A DNA stretch of 64,000 bases from Paenibacillus radicis (ex Gao et al. 2016). Lineage in GTDB: Bacteria; Bacillota; Bacilli; Paenibacillales; Paenibacillaceae. Where the stretch lies: positions 186,001 through 250,000 of the forward strand of contig NZ_BMHY01000002.1 in the NCBI RefSeq assembly GCF_014641555.1, read 5' to 3'. The notes below the pieces were generated by a model, which was given only the letters and a program-made list of their open reading frames with translations, was not told the origin of the DNA and did no database searches. Made by a program: the position numbers and the translations under genes. Below are positions 44,084 through 54,346 of the stretch, piece by piece; within the stretch, counting starts at the first letter, position 1; the number at the start of each line of letters is the position of its first letter.

Positions 44084-44959
44084 ATGAAGCTTTCGAAAGG
44101 CGAGAAAGTGTTTGTATCCGGCAATTATATTGTTTTAACGATTTTGACCATCATTATTGTGCTTCCGTTCTGGTACGTCATTTCCGTATCGGTTACGCCT
44201 TATTCGATCTTTAGCTCGAAGGATGGCATGGTGTTGTTCCCGAGCACGATCAGCTTTGATTATTATGAGTATTTGCTCAAAAAGGGCTCGATGATCTATA
44301 CCTCTTACGGGAATACGATCCGCAATACGGCGGGCGGCGTAGCACTTGCCCTGTTCCTGACCGTAACGGCGGCGTATGCGCTGGCGGAGAAAAGGCTGCC
44401 TGGCCGAAAAATACTCGTTCTGTTCTTCGTCTTCACGATGCTGTTCAGGGGCGGGATGATCCCAACCTATATTACGATCAAAGAGCTGGGGCTCCTCAAT
44501 ACGAACTATGTGCTGATTCTCATTATGGCTTTCAGCGCCTTCAACATGATCATTATGAAATCTTTCTTTGAAGCCATTCCGGAAAGCTTGCGTGAATCGG
44601 CAGCTATTGACGGGGCATCAGAATTCAGAATATTGTGGCAAATCGTTCTTCCGCTGTCCTTGCCGGTTATCGCAACGGTTGGATTGCTGTATCTGGTCGT
44701 CTACTGGAATGATTTCTTCAACGCCATGCTGTATGTGACGGATTGGCATAAAGCGCCGGTGCAGCTCGTTCTCCGAACGATTATCGCCAGCTCCAGCTTG
44801 CCGCCGGAATTGCTGGAGCAAGCAGGCTCCGCTCCGCCTCCGACCATCGGCATTCAGATGGCGGCGATCGTTATCGTGGCGCTGCCAATGCTGATCATCT
44901 ACCCGTTCGTTCAGCGCTTTTTTGAACAGGGCATGCTGATCGGTTCCGTTAAGGGTTAG
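44084..44959 (+). CDS. YtcP-type sugar ABC transporter permease (system 3)
   Basis: A 291-residue permease with six membrane segments, the EAA loop ESAAIDGASEFRILWQIVLP and the C-terminus YPFVQRFFEQGMLIGSVKG. It lies 18 bases after the partner permease gene. As in the other two systems here no ATPase gene is nearby, so a shared ATPase is expected. Confidence 0.92.
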   Translation: MKLSKGEKVFVSGNYIVLTILTIIIVLPFWYVISVSVTPYSIFSSKDGMVLFPSTISFDYYEYLLKKGSMIYTSYGNTIRNTAGGVALALFLTVTAAYALAEKRLPGRKILVLFFVFTMLFRGGMIPTYITIKELGLLNTNYVLILIMAFSAFNMIIMKSFFEAIPESLRESAAIDGASEFRILWQIVLPLSLPVIATVGLLYLVVYWNDFFNAMLYVTDWHKAPVQLVLRTIIASSSLPPELLEQAGSAPPPTIGIQMAAIVIVALPMLIIYPFVQRFFEQGMLIGSVKG

Positions 44960-45023
44960 AACTTTGGTTTATCCCCAACAGGGTAAATATAATCAAGCGA
45001 ATCTAAGAGGAGGTCAGTGGTAC

Positions 45024-46661
45024 ATGTTAAAGACAAAAAAAGCAGGCGTGTTCGCCGCATTATTGGCAGGGATCATGATGGTGACAGGCTGCAGCGGATC
45101 AAATAACGGAGGCCCGTCCGCATCACCGGCGTCTTCGCCCGCAGCAACGGAGACGGCTTCGGCATCACCGGAGGCGGAAGCGCCATACACGTTCAAATGG
45201 TTGAAGGCACAGGACATCTCCAAGCCGTATGACCCGGCGAAGGACGTAGTCAAGCAAGCGATCGAGGAAAAGCTCAACATTAAGATTATCCCGGAGATGG
45301 TCGATGTTCAGCAGTACAAAACGAAGCTTAATCTGAAAATGTCCAGCGGCGACATTCCGGACGTTGTCCGCATCGATTTTGTCGATGACTTCCAGAAGTA
45401 TGCGCAGCAAGGCGCGTTTGTTGATCTGACGGATCTCATCAACGAGCAGGACACGCCGAACATTATGCGTGAAGTGCCGAAGGAAGTATTCGAGCAAGCC
45501 AAAGTGAACGGCAAAATTTACGGTATCCCTTATCAAGGCGGACCGGGAGCGGGCTATCGCTGGGATCTGGTGATGCGTAAGGATTATCTGGAGTCAATCG
45601 GCACACAAACGCCGCAAACGCTCGATGAGTATTACAATGCGCTCAAAAAAATAAAAGCAGAGAAGAAGGACGTAATTCCTCTCGGCGGCTATACAGCGCA
45701 AATCGGGGAGCAAAAATACGCCAACAACTCCTTTGACCATATTTTCGGTGCGTTTGGCGTAACGCCGGGCTTCTTTACAGAGACGGATGGCAAATTCAGC
45801 AATTATGATATCGATCCCCGAATGAAAGATGCTTTGCTGTTCCTGCAAAAAATGTACGCCGAAGGCTTGATCGACAAGGAGTTTGCGACGATCAAGGAAG
45901 AGCAGCTGCGTACGAAGCTGTACAACGGCAAATTGTTCTCTTGGATGGGTTGGTGGTCGACGGCCAATGGCTACGACACGATGGTAGAGACGAGCGAGCT
46001 GGTTAAGAAAGGCGAGCTGGCGGCTGACGGCACGCTGCCGGATCAAAGCACCGAGCCTTACAAATATTTGACGCTGACAGGTTCGCTTGTTGGAGCCGAT
46101 GGTACGGCAGTAGCGCCAATGGGTGCGCCATTCTCGCAAATAAACGCGATCAGCGCGAAAACGAAAGATCCGAAAAAAGTGCTTGCGATCATTGAAGAAT
46201 CGCTGTCGGAAGAGAATCAAATGCTGACGGTATGGGGCATTGAAGGCGCCGACTACAAGCTGGAGAACGGCCTGCTGAAATCGGTAACCGATCTGGTTGA
46301 TCCGCAGACGATGCAGGATAAGGACGGCAACTTCCGCGGCATTCAAAGCTACTTGTTCGCTCCTGGCTTGAAAGGCTGGCCGCGTTATTTGGAATCGCTG
46401 CCGCTGAGAGCCTCCGAGGCGCTTGATGTAGCGATCAACAACAAGTACCAAATTACGGACGCCTCCAACTATTTGGAATCGCCGACGAAGATCGCCAAGC
46501 TCGTGGAGCTGAACACGATGCGCGACTCCGTATTTACACAGATCATCATGGGTGCGGACATCAAAAAATTCGACGAGTTTACCGTCAAATGGAAGTCCCA
46601 AGGCGGGGATCAAATTTTGAAGGAGCTGGAAGAATCGTTTAAGAAAAAGGCGGGCAACTAA
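45024..46661 (+). CDS. extracellular sugar-binding lipoprotein (system 3)
   Basis: A 545-residue binding protein; ATG 45024 is chosen over a frame opening at 44964 because AGGAGG lies directly upstream and it starts the signal peptide (MLKTKKAGVFAALLAGIMMV) with lipobox VTGC. A Ser/Pro/Ala/Glu linker covers about residues 22-50. The mature body has the CUT1 features (KLNLKMSSGDIPDVVRIDFV; GKIYGIPYQGGPGAGYRWDL). It delivers the oligosaccharide to the permeases encoded just upstream, probably a product of the surface glycosidase encoded next. Confidence 0.92.
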   Translation: MLKTKKAGVFAALLAGIMMVTGCSGSNNGGPSASPASSPAATETASASPEAEAPYTFKWLKAQDISKPYDPAKDVVKQAIEEKLNIKIIPEMVDVQQYKTKLNLKMSSGDIPDVVRIDFVDDFQKYAQQGAFVDLTDLINEQDTPNIMREVPKEVFEQAKVNGKIYGIPYQGGPGAGYRWDLVMRKDYLESIGTQTPQTLDEYYNALKKIKAEKKDVIPLGGYTAQIGEQKYANNSFDHIFGAFGVTPGFFTETDGKFSNYDIDPRMKDALLFLQKMYAEGLIDKEFATIKEEQLRTKLYNGKLFSWMGWWSTANGYDTMVETSELVKKGELAADGTLPDQSTEPYKYLTLTGSLVGADGTAVAPMGAPFSQINAISAKTKDPKKVLAIIEESLSEENQMLTVWGIEGADYKLENGLLKSVTDLVDPQTMQDKDGNFRGIQSYLFAPGLKGWPRYLESLPLRASEALDVAINNKYQITDASNYLESPTKIAKLVELNTMRDSVFTQIIMGADIKKFDEFTVKWKSQGGDQILKELEESFKKKAGN

Positions 46662-46687
46662 AACGTCTTGCAATCCGAATCGCTTTA

Positions 46688-46728
46688 GCCTCCTTCCGTA
46701 CTGCAATTGCAGGCGGAAGGAGGCTCTT
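46688..46728 (+). terminator. hairpin between binding protein and surface glycosidase
   Basis: GCCTCCTTCCG pairs perfectly with CGGAAGGAGGC, but only TCTTT follows, so it is a leaky terminator or a processing/stability hairpin that lowers expression of the 5.7-kb gene behind it. Confidence 0.65.
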
Positions 46729-46754
46729 TGACCAATCTCGGGGGTGAATGATAC

Positions 46755-49700
46755 GTGAGAAGAAGCCAAAAATGGTTAACCATGCTGCTTATTGTTGCGT
46801 TAGGCATACAAGGCTGGCCGGGGCCAAGTCCCGCAAGCGCAGCTAGCGAGGCAAGCACGGCAAGTGCGGCTGTGCAAACTCCGCTTGTGGATGAGGGCTT
46901 TGGACAGGGTCTGGGCAAATGGGATTTGTTCGGCAGCACCGCTTGGACGACGCAAGGCAGCGGAGAGGCCGCACAATTGGTCGGAACGACAACCTCCACG
47001 GCTCCCCAGCGCGCCGTGCTGAAGCCGTCGGTATTCCCTTATACAACTCAGGATTATGTGATCGATTTCTCGGCTAAGGGAGACCGGTTCCGCTCGATGT
47101 TCCGCTATTCTTCAGGAACTAGCTATTACTTTCTGGAATTTAAAAACACGAGTTTTGTAGAGCTGTGGAAATACCCGAATTCATCCGCTTCCGTTATCGT
47201 AGGCGCACCGGTCAATATCGCGGCCGTCCTGCCTGGCTTCAACTTGACGAGTCAGCATGCCTATAAGCTGGAGGTTGTTGGCGGGGAGTTCAAGCTCTCT
47301 ATCGACGGCAGCTTGATCACAATCTTCCAGGACCCGGACCTGACAGCAGGGGGAGTTGGTTTTTCGGTCAAAAGCTTAACGGCGGGCAGCGCGGTTTATT
47401 TGAACGTTGACCGCTTAACGATAAGTCCGCCGGCCGATGCGCCTGCGGCATTCACGATCGGACATAGTGCGGCTGCTGCCGTTCCTTATTATGCCGATCT
47501 GCCTGTATTGTTCACTGCGGAGGAGCGTGATACGACGGTAACGGCTTCCGTCTATTACGCTTACGGAGATGATACGTCGGCTAGTAAGCTAGCGGCAAAC
47601 CGGATTGGAAGCGGGTCGTACTCGGCAGTCATTCCTGGTACGAATGTGGCGGATCAGATACGCTATCACATTGAGGCTGAAGACGGGAATGGCAACACGG
47701 CCCGTTTTCCTGAAACCGGGGAGATCACCGTAGCCGTAAATGCGCTGGAGCCCTATTGGAATGATTTCGAGGATACGCAGGCGAATACAGCTCCTGCAGG
47801 CTGGACGATTGGCGGGAATACGAAGGTTATCGCACTTGAGGATGGCAACAAAGTGCTTAACCTTAACGGTTCGGGCAGCGCCAGACTTAATCTTCCGATG
47901 TACCAGAACGCAGATAACTTTGTCGTCAAATTCCGGGCGAAGTATGAGCGGACCAGTGATGCCGTACAGAACACATGGCGTTTCCGTTATCGGGCTCTGG
48001 ATGACATGAACAACAACGCGGTGGAATGGGCGACCCATAATTCGAAATATTTTATTATGCGCAAAACGACGCTAGGCGGCAACTACTATATTGCCAACTA
48101 TGTGAAGTCCATGCTGGATGAGTGGCATGATTACGAAATTTATGTAAGCGGTATCACGCATAAATTGTTTATCGACGGTCAAGAAGCGGCGGGCGGAGAC
48201 GACTCCGATTCGCTCGCGCCAATCAAAGGCTACTTCCAATGGAATGTCGTTGGCGGAATCAATCTGATGATCGACCAATTTGCCATCGAGCCGATTTCGG
48301 CGCCTTATGTCATCGATCTTCAGCCATCTGGCAGCTACGCAGGTATTTACTCGCTGTCGGAATCGCCGGGGCTGATGCTGGCGCTCGATGCAGGCTCAGG
48401 AGCGCATCAATTCCGGATGGATTATACGGTTCGGCGCGCAGACGGCAGCAAGGAGACGGTCGCTTCAGGCACGAAAAGCTATGAATTGAACAGCCATGAG
48501 AAGCTTAGCGACACGGTGGATTTTGGCTCAGGGCTGAACGGGATTGGCACCTTCGATGTCACTGCGGAATTTGCAGTGGACGGAAGTTCTGTTCCGGGCA
48601 AGACGAAACGGATGCGGATCGTGGTCGTTAATGAAGCGGCTCCCGTTCAGGGGCTTGATCTCGACAATGAAAGCAAGTTTGGCCTCAATACCCATTATTC
48701 CTTGAACTGGAAAGACGATATCATCGATGGTGCCCGCAAGCTGGGCGCCCGCCATCATCGATCCGGCATTACATGGGAAGAAGTCGATAAGAACAAGAAA
48801 GATGCTTCGGGCAATCCGATCTACGATTACAGCGGCGTGGATGCCAAGCTGAATAAGCTGTTCTCCTATGGCTTTAACCAGATTACGGGACTTGCGATCG
48901 ACCGCAATCCTTATTATCAGGAGGGAACGGTGAATACGACCTCTGGCTTGAAAGCGATGGGCGACTTCGTCTATCAGACCGTCAACCGGTATAAGGATCA
49001 AATCCGGCAATGGGAGATGCCGAACGAGCCTGAGCTGTTCGCGAAGCCGTACATTCCTGCCGAATTCGTACAGTTGCAGAAGATTACTTATTTGAATATG
49101 AAAAAAGCCGATCCGAACGCCATGCTGCTCGCAGGCGACCACACCTCCAGCGTACTCAGCGTACTGCCGAAAGAGCTGGAGCTTGGCTCCTTCGACTATG
49201 CCGACGCCTATTCTTACCATCCTTACGTGTACAATTCGATGCCGGATGGTAATCTGCAAAACTTAATGAACGGTGTTAAGGATCTGGTTAACGCTTACGG
49301 GGGCTGGAAGGATTATTACTTGACAGAGGGCGGATGGCCGACTGCGAATGCAGGCTACCCATCGGTATCCGAGGCGGTACAGCGGGATTATATCGTTCGG
49401 GCTTTTCTAAACTATATGATCACCGATCAAGTGAAAGCTTACGAGTACTACAACTACAAAAACGACGGTACGGATGACCGCTACTACGATATTTTCTGGG
49501 GGATTACCGACAATGACGGCAGGCCGAAGCTCGCTTATGCCGCAGTCAACCAGCTGATGACGAAGCTGGATAAAGCCCGGTATCTCGGTACATGGGATGC
49601 AGGGGATGCGAAGGTTGCCGTGCAGCTGTTTCTGAACGGAGATGAGCCGGTAATTGTCGCTTGGAAAATGGCGGATCACAAGGATAACCCTGCTGTGAAT

Positions 49701-52466
49701 CCTCCTGTTAGTACGGTTGCGCTTCCTTTCGGCGCATCTGGACTGGAGCTGACCGATATTAACGGCGCATCAATCCCGGCCACAGAAGCAGGCGGAAAGC
49801 TGCAGCTTACCGTATCTGGTTCGCCGCTTTATATAACGGGTGCCCCAAAATCATTCGTATTGGGCGCGGCCGTCCAACTGTTGAACGGCAAGAAAGCGGA
49901 AGTAACCGCTAAGCTGAATAAGCTGCGTACAGAGGACAATGGAGCGGAAATCAATGGCTTTCTGACGGAATTGAACCGGATAGCAGCGCTGCTTGGAACG
50001 GCGGCAAGCAACGGTGGTCAAACGGCTTCAATGGAGCAAGGCATAACGGATAGTTACGGATTGATGGCGGATATCGCGGAGGGAGTCAAAGCCGGTTCGC
50101 TGGCTTCCGCTCCAGCTTATGTGGCGCTGGAGGCGCTTTACAATATGGCGGAAAGCGCCTCAATTATGCTGAGTTATGCTTTGGAAGGCATTAGCGGCAA
50201 CTCGCTGGACAACGCGTCTGTGGTGCAGCAAGCCAACAACGCATTCTATTCGAAAAAAGGCGAGTACGGCATCATGCCCGTCTCATCATCGGCTGTGCTC
50301 CGCTTGAATCGCTATAGCAGATTGGCGCAAGCCGCCTATGATCGCGGCAGCTTCGCTGAAAGCTATGCGTACAATTTGTTAGCCCGCCAATTCTCGGGAG
50401 CTGCTGAGGCGATGATTGAATCAGAGCCGGCCAAGTTTATCGGCGTGATGGCCAACGTCGTGCCGACGCAGGCAAACGGAGAAGCCGGTTATGCCAATAC
50501 GCTGAATCTTTCGCTCGTCAATGACACGGATGCAGCCCAGGAAGTGACAGTGCGGTTGAAACTGCCGGCAGGCTGGGAGGCGTCTCAAACCGGCATTTTA
50601 TCCGAGCAGGTCACGATCCCGCAGCGTGGTTCACTCGAACGTGCCTATCCGGTTCAGGTGCCGGAGGACGCTCTGAAGGGACGATATGAGCTGACGGTGG
50701 AAATCGAATACAACGGCGTCGTATTCGATTCGAAAAAGGTGCAATTAACGGTCGAGGACGGGCTTGACGTCAAGGTTATTCCGGTGAAGAAACCGGTGGA
50801 TGAGCTGGAGATGCTGTCCGTCCGGCTGACCGGTACGTCTTCCTTCGAGAAGACGGGCAAGGTGTCTATTATCGGTCCGGATGGCATCGCACTCGAGCCG
50901 ATCGGAACGGACAGCTTCAGCGGGTTGCGCAAAGGCGATCAGGTTCAGCTCAATTTCCGCTGGACGTACGGTGAGACGCATGCTTTCCATCAGTATACAG
51001 TCGATTTGAACGTCGAGGACACGGTCCACAACAAGACGATCTTCCATGATACGGAGCTTCCGGTCGATTTCAATCTCGTTCAGCGCAATAGCGGAATCGT
51101 AATCGACGGGGACCTCTCCGATTGGGCCGATGCGTTCCCGATTCATCTGCGCACCAAGGCACAGAACGCGACCGGATTCGCTGACCCGGACAATCTGGAA
51201 GCGACGGCCTATGCCAAATGGGATGAACAAGGCCTGTATTTCGCGATTGCCGTAACGGACAACATCCATAAGCAATCGGAAAATGCGGCGAATCTATGGA
51301 AGAACGATTCCGTTCAGATTACGCTTGATCCTTTGAATAACCGGGAGTCGCCTTACGGCGCAGATGATGTGGAGTGGGGCTTTGCTCTGGCGGATGACGG
51401 CCGGCTCATGCTGAACATATTTAGCTCCACACAGCCTAATCCGAGCGGAGAGATGAACAATATCCCGATAAGCATTATCCGGGATGAAGCCGCGCATAAA
51501 ACCTATTACGAGCTGCAAATTCCAGCTGCTTATGTCAAGGATCTCGCTCCGGCGCTGGGAGGGAAAATCGGCTTCAACATAGCGGTGAACGATGCGGATT
51601 TCCAGAATGGCAGAGACAATTACATTCAGTGGACCAAAGGGACGGCCGATTCGAAAAACACATCGCTGTATGACTCCTTTGATTACGTAAATATTGTGCG
51701 AGTGCTTCCGCCTGATCCGGGCACGAACCCCGGCACAGATCCGGGCACTGGCCCAGGTACGGGTCCCGGCACAGATCCGGGCACCGGTCCAGGAACGAAT
51801 CCCGGCACAGATCCGGGCACCGGTCCAGGAACGAATCCCGGTACTGATCCCGGAACAGGCCCCGGCACGAATCCCGGAACGAGCCAAGGAGCTAATCCCG
51901 GTACCAATCCAGGCAATCCCCCAGCCGCCACGCAGCGATTCGCTGATCTGGCAGCGGGACATTGGGCTTTTGAAGCGGTTGAAGCGCTGTTCACCAAACA
52001 AATTATTCAAGGAACGGGGCCGAAGACGTTTGAGCCAAACCGTGCGGTTACGCGAGCTGAATTTACGGCGATGCTCGTTCGGGCGCTAGGGCTTACAGAG
52101 CGAAGCGACAACCATTTCGCTGACGTTGCGGAAGACAACTGGTACGCGGACTCAGTTGCCGCTGCAAACAAAGCCGGTATCGTCTCAGGCAAAAGCGAAA
52201 CTGCGTTTGATCCCAGCGGTCCTCTTACGAGGGAGGAGCTCGTTACGATGCTGATGAAGGCTTATCGGCTCCATGCGGGCGAACCGGAGGCAGCTGCTGG
52301 AGCGGCTTTCGCAGATGAAGCGAATATTGCGCCATGGGCTTTGCCGTATGTGAAGGAAGCGGCGGCGCTGGGCTGGATTCAAGGCCGTGGAGCGGGATTA
52401 TTTGTACCTCAGGGCATTACAACGAGAGCCGAGGCTGCCAAAGTCATCTATCAACTTATTAAATAA
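46755..52466 (+). CDS. giant S-layer-anchored glycosidase (GH-A clan) with CBM9-like and three SLH domains
   Basis: A 1903-residue secreted protein starting at GTG 46755 behind GGGGGTG. In order: signal peptide (to about 32); two jelly-roll, LamG-like modules (about 40-220 and 330-505); a GH39/PslG-like TIM barrel (about 640-1010) with acid/base E758 in WEMPNEPELF and nucleophile E858 in YYLTEGGWPT; helical and Ig-like parts (about 1035-1440), including a NPCBM-associated or NEW3-like region near 1230-1330; a CBM9-like domain (about 1445-1650, IDGDLSDWADAF); a Gly-Pro-Thr linker (1653-1727); three SLH domains (1729-1903). It should sit on the cell wall and cut a polysaccharide for transporter 3. 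Which glycan is unknown. Confidence 0.88.
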   Translation: MRRSQKWLTMLLIVALGIQGWPGPSPASAASEASTASAAVQTPLVDEGFGQGLGKWDLFGSTAWTTQGSGEAAQLVGTTTSTAPQRAVLKPSVFPYTTQDYVIDFSAKGDRFRSMFRYSSGTSYYFLEFKNTSFVELWKYPNSSASVIVGAPVNIAAVLPGFNLTSQHAYKLEVVGGEFKLSIDGSLITIFQDPDLTAGGVGFSVKSLTAGSAVYLNVDRLTISPPADAPAAFTIGHSAAAAVPYYADLPVLFTAEERDTTVTASVYYAYGDDTSASKLAANRIGSGSYSAVIPGTNVADQIRYHIEAEDGNGNTARFPETGEITVAVNALEPYWNDFEDTQANTAPAGWTIGGNTKVIALEDGNKVLNLNGSGSARLNLPMYQNADNFVVKFRAKYERTSDAVQNTWRFRYRALDDMNNNAVEWATHNSKYFIMRKTTLGGNYYIANYVKSMLDEWHDYEIYVSGITHKLFIDGQEAAGGDDSDSLAPIKGYFQWNVVGGINLMIDQFAIEPISAPYVIDLQPSGSYAGIYSLSESPGLMLALDAGSGAHQFRMDYTVRRADGSKETVASGTKSYELNSHEKLSDTVDFGSGLNGIGTFDVTAEFAVDGSSVPGKTKRMRIVVVNEAAPVQGLDLDNESKFGLNTHYSLNWKDDIIDGARKLGARHHRSGITWEEVDKNKKDASGNPIYDYSGVDAKLNKLFSYGFNQITGLAIDRNPYYQEGTVNTTSGLKAMGDFVYQTVNRYKDQIRQWEMPNEPELFAKPYIPAEFVQLQKITYLNMKKADPNAMLLAGDHTSSVLSVLPKELELGSFDYADAYSYHPYVYNSMPDGNLQNLMNGVKDLVNAYGGWKDYYLTEGGWPTANAGYPSVSEAVQRDYIVRAFLNYMITDQVKAYEYYNYKNDGTDDRYYDIFWGITDNDGRPKLAYAAVNQLMTKLDKARYLGTWDAGDAKVAVQLFLNGDEPVIVAWKMADHKDNPAVNPPVSTVALPFGASGLELTDINGASIPATEAGGKLQLTVSGSPLYITGAPKSFVLGAAVQLLNGKKAEVTAKLNKLRTEDNGAEINGFLTELNRIAALLGTAASNGGQTASMEQGITDSYGLMADIAEGVKAGSLASAPAYVALEALYNMAESASIMLSYALEGISGNSLDNASVVQQANNAFYSKKGEYGIMPVSSSAVLRLNRYSRLAQAAYDRGSFAESYAYNLLARQFSGAAEAMIESEPAKFIGVMANVVPTQANGEAGYANTLNLSLVNDTDAAQEVTVRLKLPAGWEASQTGILSEQVTIPQRGSLERAYPVQVPEDALKGRYELTVEIEYNGVVFDSKKVQLTVEDGLDVKVIPVKKPVDELEMLSVRLTGTSSFEKTGKVSIIGPDGIALEPIGTDSFSGLRKGDQVQLNFRWTYGETHAFHQYTVDLNVEDTVHNKTIFHDTELPVDFNLVQRNSGIVIDGDLSDWADAFPIHLRTKAQNATGFADPDNLEATAYAKWDEQGLYFAIAVTDNIHKQSENAANLWKNDSVQITLDPLNNRESPYGADDVEWGFALADDGRLMLNIFSSTQPNPSGEMNNIPISIIRDEAAHKTYYELQIPAAYVKDLAPALGGKIGFNIAVNDADFQNGRDNYIQWTKGTADSKNTSLYDSFDYVNIVRVLPPDPGTNPGTDPGTGPGTGPGTDPGTGPGTNPGTDPGTGPGTNPGTDPGTGPGTNPGTSQGANPGTNPGNPPAATQRFADLAAGHWAFEAVEALFTKQIIQGTGPKTFEPNRAVTRAEFTAMLVRALGLTERSDNHFADVAEDNWYADSVAAANKAGIVSGKSETAFDPSGPLTREELVTMLMKAYRLHAGEPEAAAGAAFADEANIAPWALPYVKEAAALGWIQGRGAGLFVPQGITTRAEAAKVIYQLIK
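51768..51875 (+). repeat. 36-bp tandem repeat coding the Gly-Pro-Thr linker
   Basis: A 36-base unit (coding GTDPGTGPGTNP) occurs identically at 51768-51803 and 51804-51839, and with substitutions at 51840-51875; related shorter units flank it. The repeat keeps frame, so the linker length can change by slippage without breaking the protein. Confidence 0.85.
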
Positions 52467-52488
52467 TCGCAGGAAGGGAGAGAAGGAG

Positions 52489-54342
52489 ATGGCTGTGCGC
52501 CTGCGCAAAGGGAGATCGGGATTGCTGTCGCGGCTGAATATGCCGATATTTTTGCTGATCGTCGTCATTATCGCTTTTTTTGCAACGGCGTCCAGTTATA
52601 TTCTCATTCGGGTCCAGAACGGCCATACGCTTCAGCTTGCAGAGCAATCGATGAAGTTCGTCTACCGCAACCTGTGGTATCAATTCGATACGATGAACAA
52701 CGTCTCGGCGTTTATCGTCAGCAATCAATCGATCGAAAACTTGCTGGAGAGCGCTCATGAGGAGCCGTACGAGGCGGTTGGCGATTATTTCACACTGCAA
52801 ACCAATCTGCAAAATCTATCGCTGCTATCGCTGCTCAATGACTTTGGCTCGCGGGACGCTGCGCAGCAATCGTATACGGTATCGCTGGCGCTGGAGCCGG
52901 AGAGCGGTCTTTACGGATTGGCGACGGAACATTTCGACCCGGTGACGGGCATTTTCAAAGCCGGCGATCTGCATAACCAAAGCTGGTACCGCAGTCTGAG
53001 CAGCGGTGAGCAGCAGACCGTCTGGTGGGGGCAAGCGACAAGCAGGCCTAGCGCTTCGATGATTTATTCGGCAAGGAAGAAGGCTAGCATCAAGGACGGC
53101 AGAAGCGTCGGCACGGTCATTATCGGCGCTAATGCTGGCAGCATCAGGAGTGTCTTTAACAATGCACCTATTGATAAGGGGTACCATCTGTTGCTCGATG
53201 AGCGCAGGCAGGTCATTGCAAGCGAGCGTTATGCCTTTCTAGAGGATGTCAGCGGGCTTCCGTACGTCCAGGCTTCGAGCGCAGCCAAAGGCTCGATCGT
53301 CATTCGCATCGATGGAGAGAAGCATCGCGTCATGTTCGATACGCTGGCAAACGGATGGAAGCTGCTTACGGTCGTCCCGGAAAGCCATTTCAGCAAATAT
53401 ACGCTGGCGATATCAGGAATCGGAGCGGCGACAGCCGTCGTCGCTCTGCTGATCGCTGCATTCTGGGTTCGGCGGATCGTCGTGCGGGTGACGGTTCCCA
53501 TTACAAGGCTGGTTGCAGCGATGCAGCGTCCGGAGGTTGCGGCGTTCAAGGAGCCGCTGCCGCATCCGAATACAGGAATTTATGAGGTTGACGAGCTGAA
53601 TCAGAAATTTGCATCCATGCTCGTTACGCTTCATGGATTAATCGAGAAATCTTTCGAGGAGGAGATGGAGCGCCGCGCACTCCAACTGGAGCTGCTGCAT
53701 GCGCAGATCAATCCTCATTTTCTATATAACACGCTGGATCTGATCAATTGCCGCGCCATTATGGCTGGCGATAAGGAAACGAGCCGCATCGTCCGCTCCT
53801 TGGCTAACGTTTTCCGATATGGCCTCAACCGGGGTCAGACGTGGATTTTGTTGAAGGAGGAGCTCGCGCAGGTGCAGTCTTATCTTCATATTCAGCAAAT
53901 GATGAACGAACATCTTGTCGTGGAGCTGCTTGTCCCGGACCGCTTGTTGTCCGCCAGCATGATTCATCTGACGCTGCAGCCGCTCGCGGAAAATGCTATC
54001 ATCCACGGCTTCGCCCAAGAGGATTCTGAGTGCCGCATCACGATCTCCGCCCGCCAGGACGGGACGAAGCTGATTCTCCAGGTGCAGGACAACGGCATCG
54101 GCTGTGATGTGCAGCGAATGAACCAGCTGCTGCAGGAGCAGGCGCCGGGAGGCGAACGGCTGGCCGATGCTGGCTCCAGTTCCGGCTCCGGCTACGGGAC
54201 GCTGAACGTACACCGCAGAATTCAGCTTCATTGCGGCAAGGCTTTTGGTCTGCGCTACGTGGAATCAGTCAAAGGCACTTGCGTCGAGGTTGTACTGCCA
54301 TTGTCATCAGAATCGACAGACAGCATAAGAAGAGGAGGCTAG
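52489..54342 (+). CDS. YesM-family sensor histidine kinase (system 3)
   Basis: A 617-residue membrane kinase; ATG 52489 is chosen (GGGAGAGAAGGAG upstream) over an in-frame ATG at 52387 that would overlap the SLH gene. A membrane helix near residues 15-38 (IFLLIVVIIAFFATASSYIL) and one near 302-325 enclose the extracellular sensor. HAMP follows, then the histidine domain with QINPHFLYNTLDLI (H410) and the ATPase domain (PLAENAIIHGF; DNGIGCD). It is paired with the response regulator 4 bases downstream and should sense sugars released by the surface enzyme. Confidence 0.92.
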   Translation: MAVRLRKGRSGLLSRLNMPIFLLIVVIIAFFATASSYILIRVQNGHTLQLAEQSMKFVYRNLWYQFDTMNNVSAFIVSNQSIENLLESAHEEPYEAVGDYFTLQTNLQNLSLLSLLNDFGSRDAAQQSYTVSLALEPESGLYGLATEHFDPVTGIFKAGDLHNQSWYRSLSSGEQQTVWWGQATSRPSASMIYSARKKASIKDGRSVGTVIIGANAGSIRSVFNNAPIDKGYHLLLDERRQVIASERYAFLEDVSGLPYVQASSAAKGSIVIRIDGEKHRVMFDTLANGWKLLTVVPESHFSKYTLAISGIGAATAVVALLIAAFWVRRIVVRVTVPITRLVAAMQRPEVAAFKEPLPHPNTGIYEVDELNQKFASMLVTLHGLIEKSFEEEMERRALQLELLHAQINPHFLYNTLDLINCRAIMAGDKETSRIVRSLANVFRYGLNRGQTWILLKEELAQVQSYLHIQQMMNEHLVVELLVPDRLLSASMIHLTLQPLAENAIIHGFAQEDSECRITISARQDGTKLILQVQDNGIGCDVQRMNQLLQEQAPGGERLADAGSSSGSGYGTLNVHRRIQLHCGKAFGLRYVESVKGTCVEVVLPLSSESTDSIRRGG

Positions 54343-54346
54343 TCCC

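Noticed and set aside
45594-46769. 391-residue minus-strand frame
   Set aside because: It is an antisense shadow of the system 3 binding protein gene, with Arg/Phe/Leu-rich composition typical of reverse reading of this gene class.
51294-52010. 238-residue minus-strand frame with ICAGIRSWTGAR repeats
   Set aside because: The repeats are just the reverse reading of the Gly-Pro-Thr linker of the surface glycosidase.
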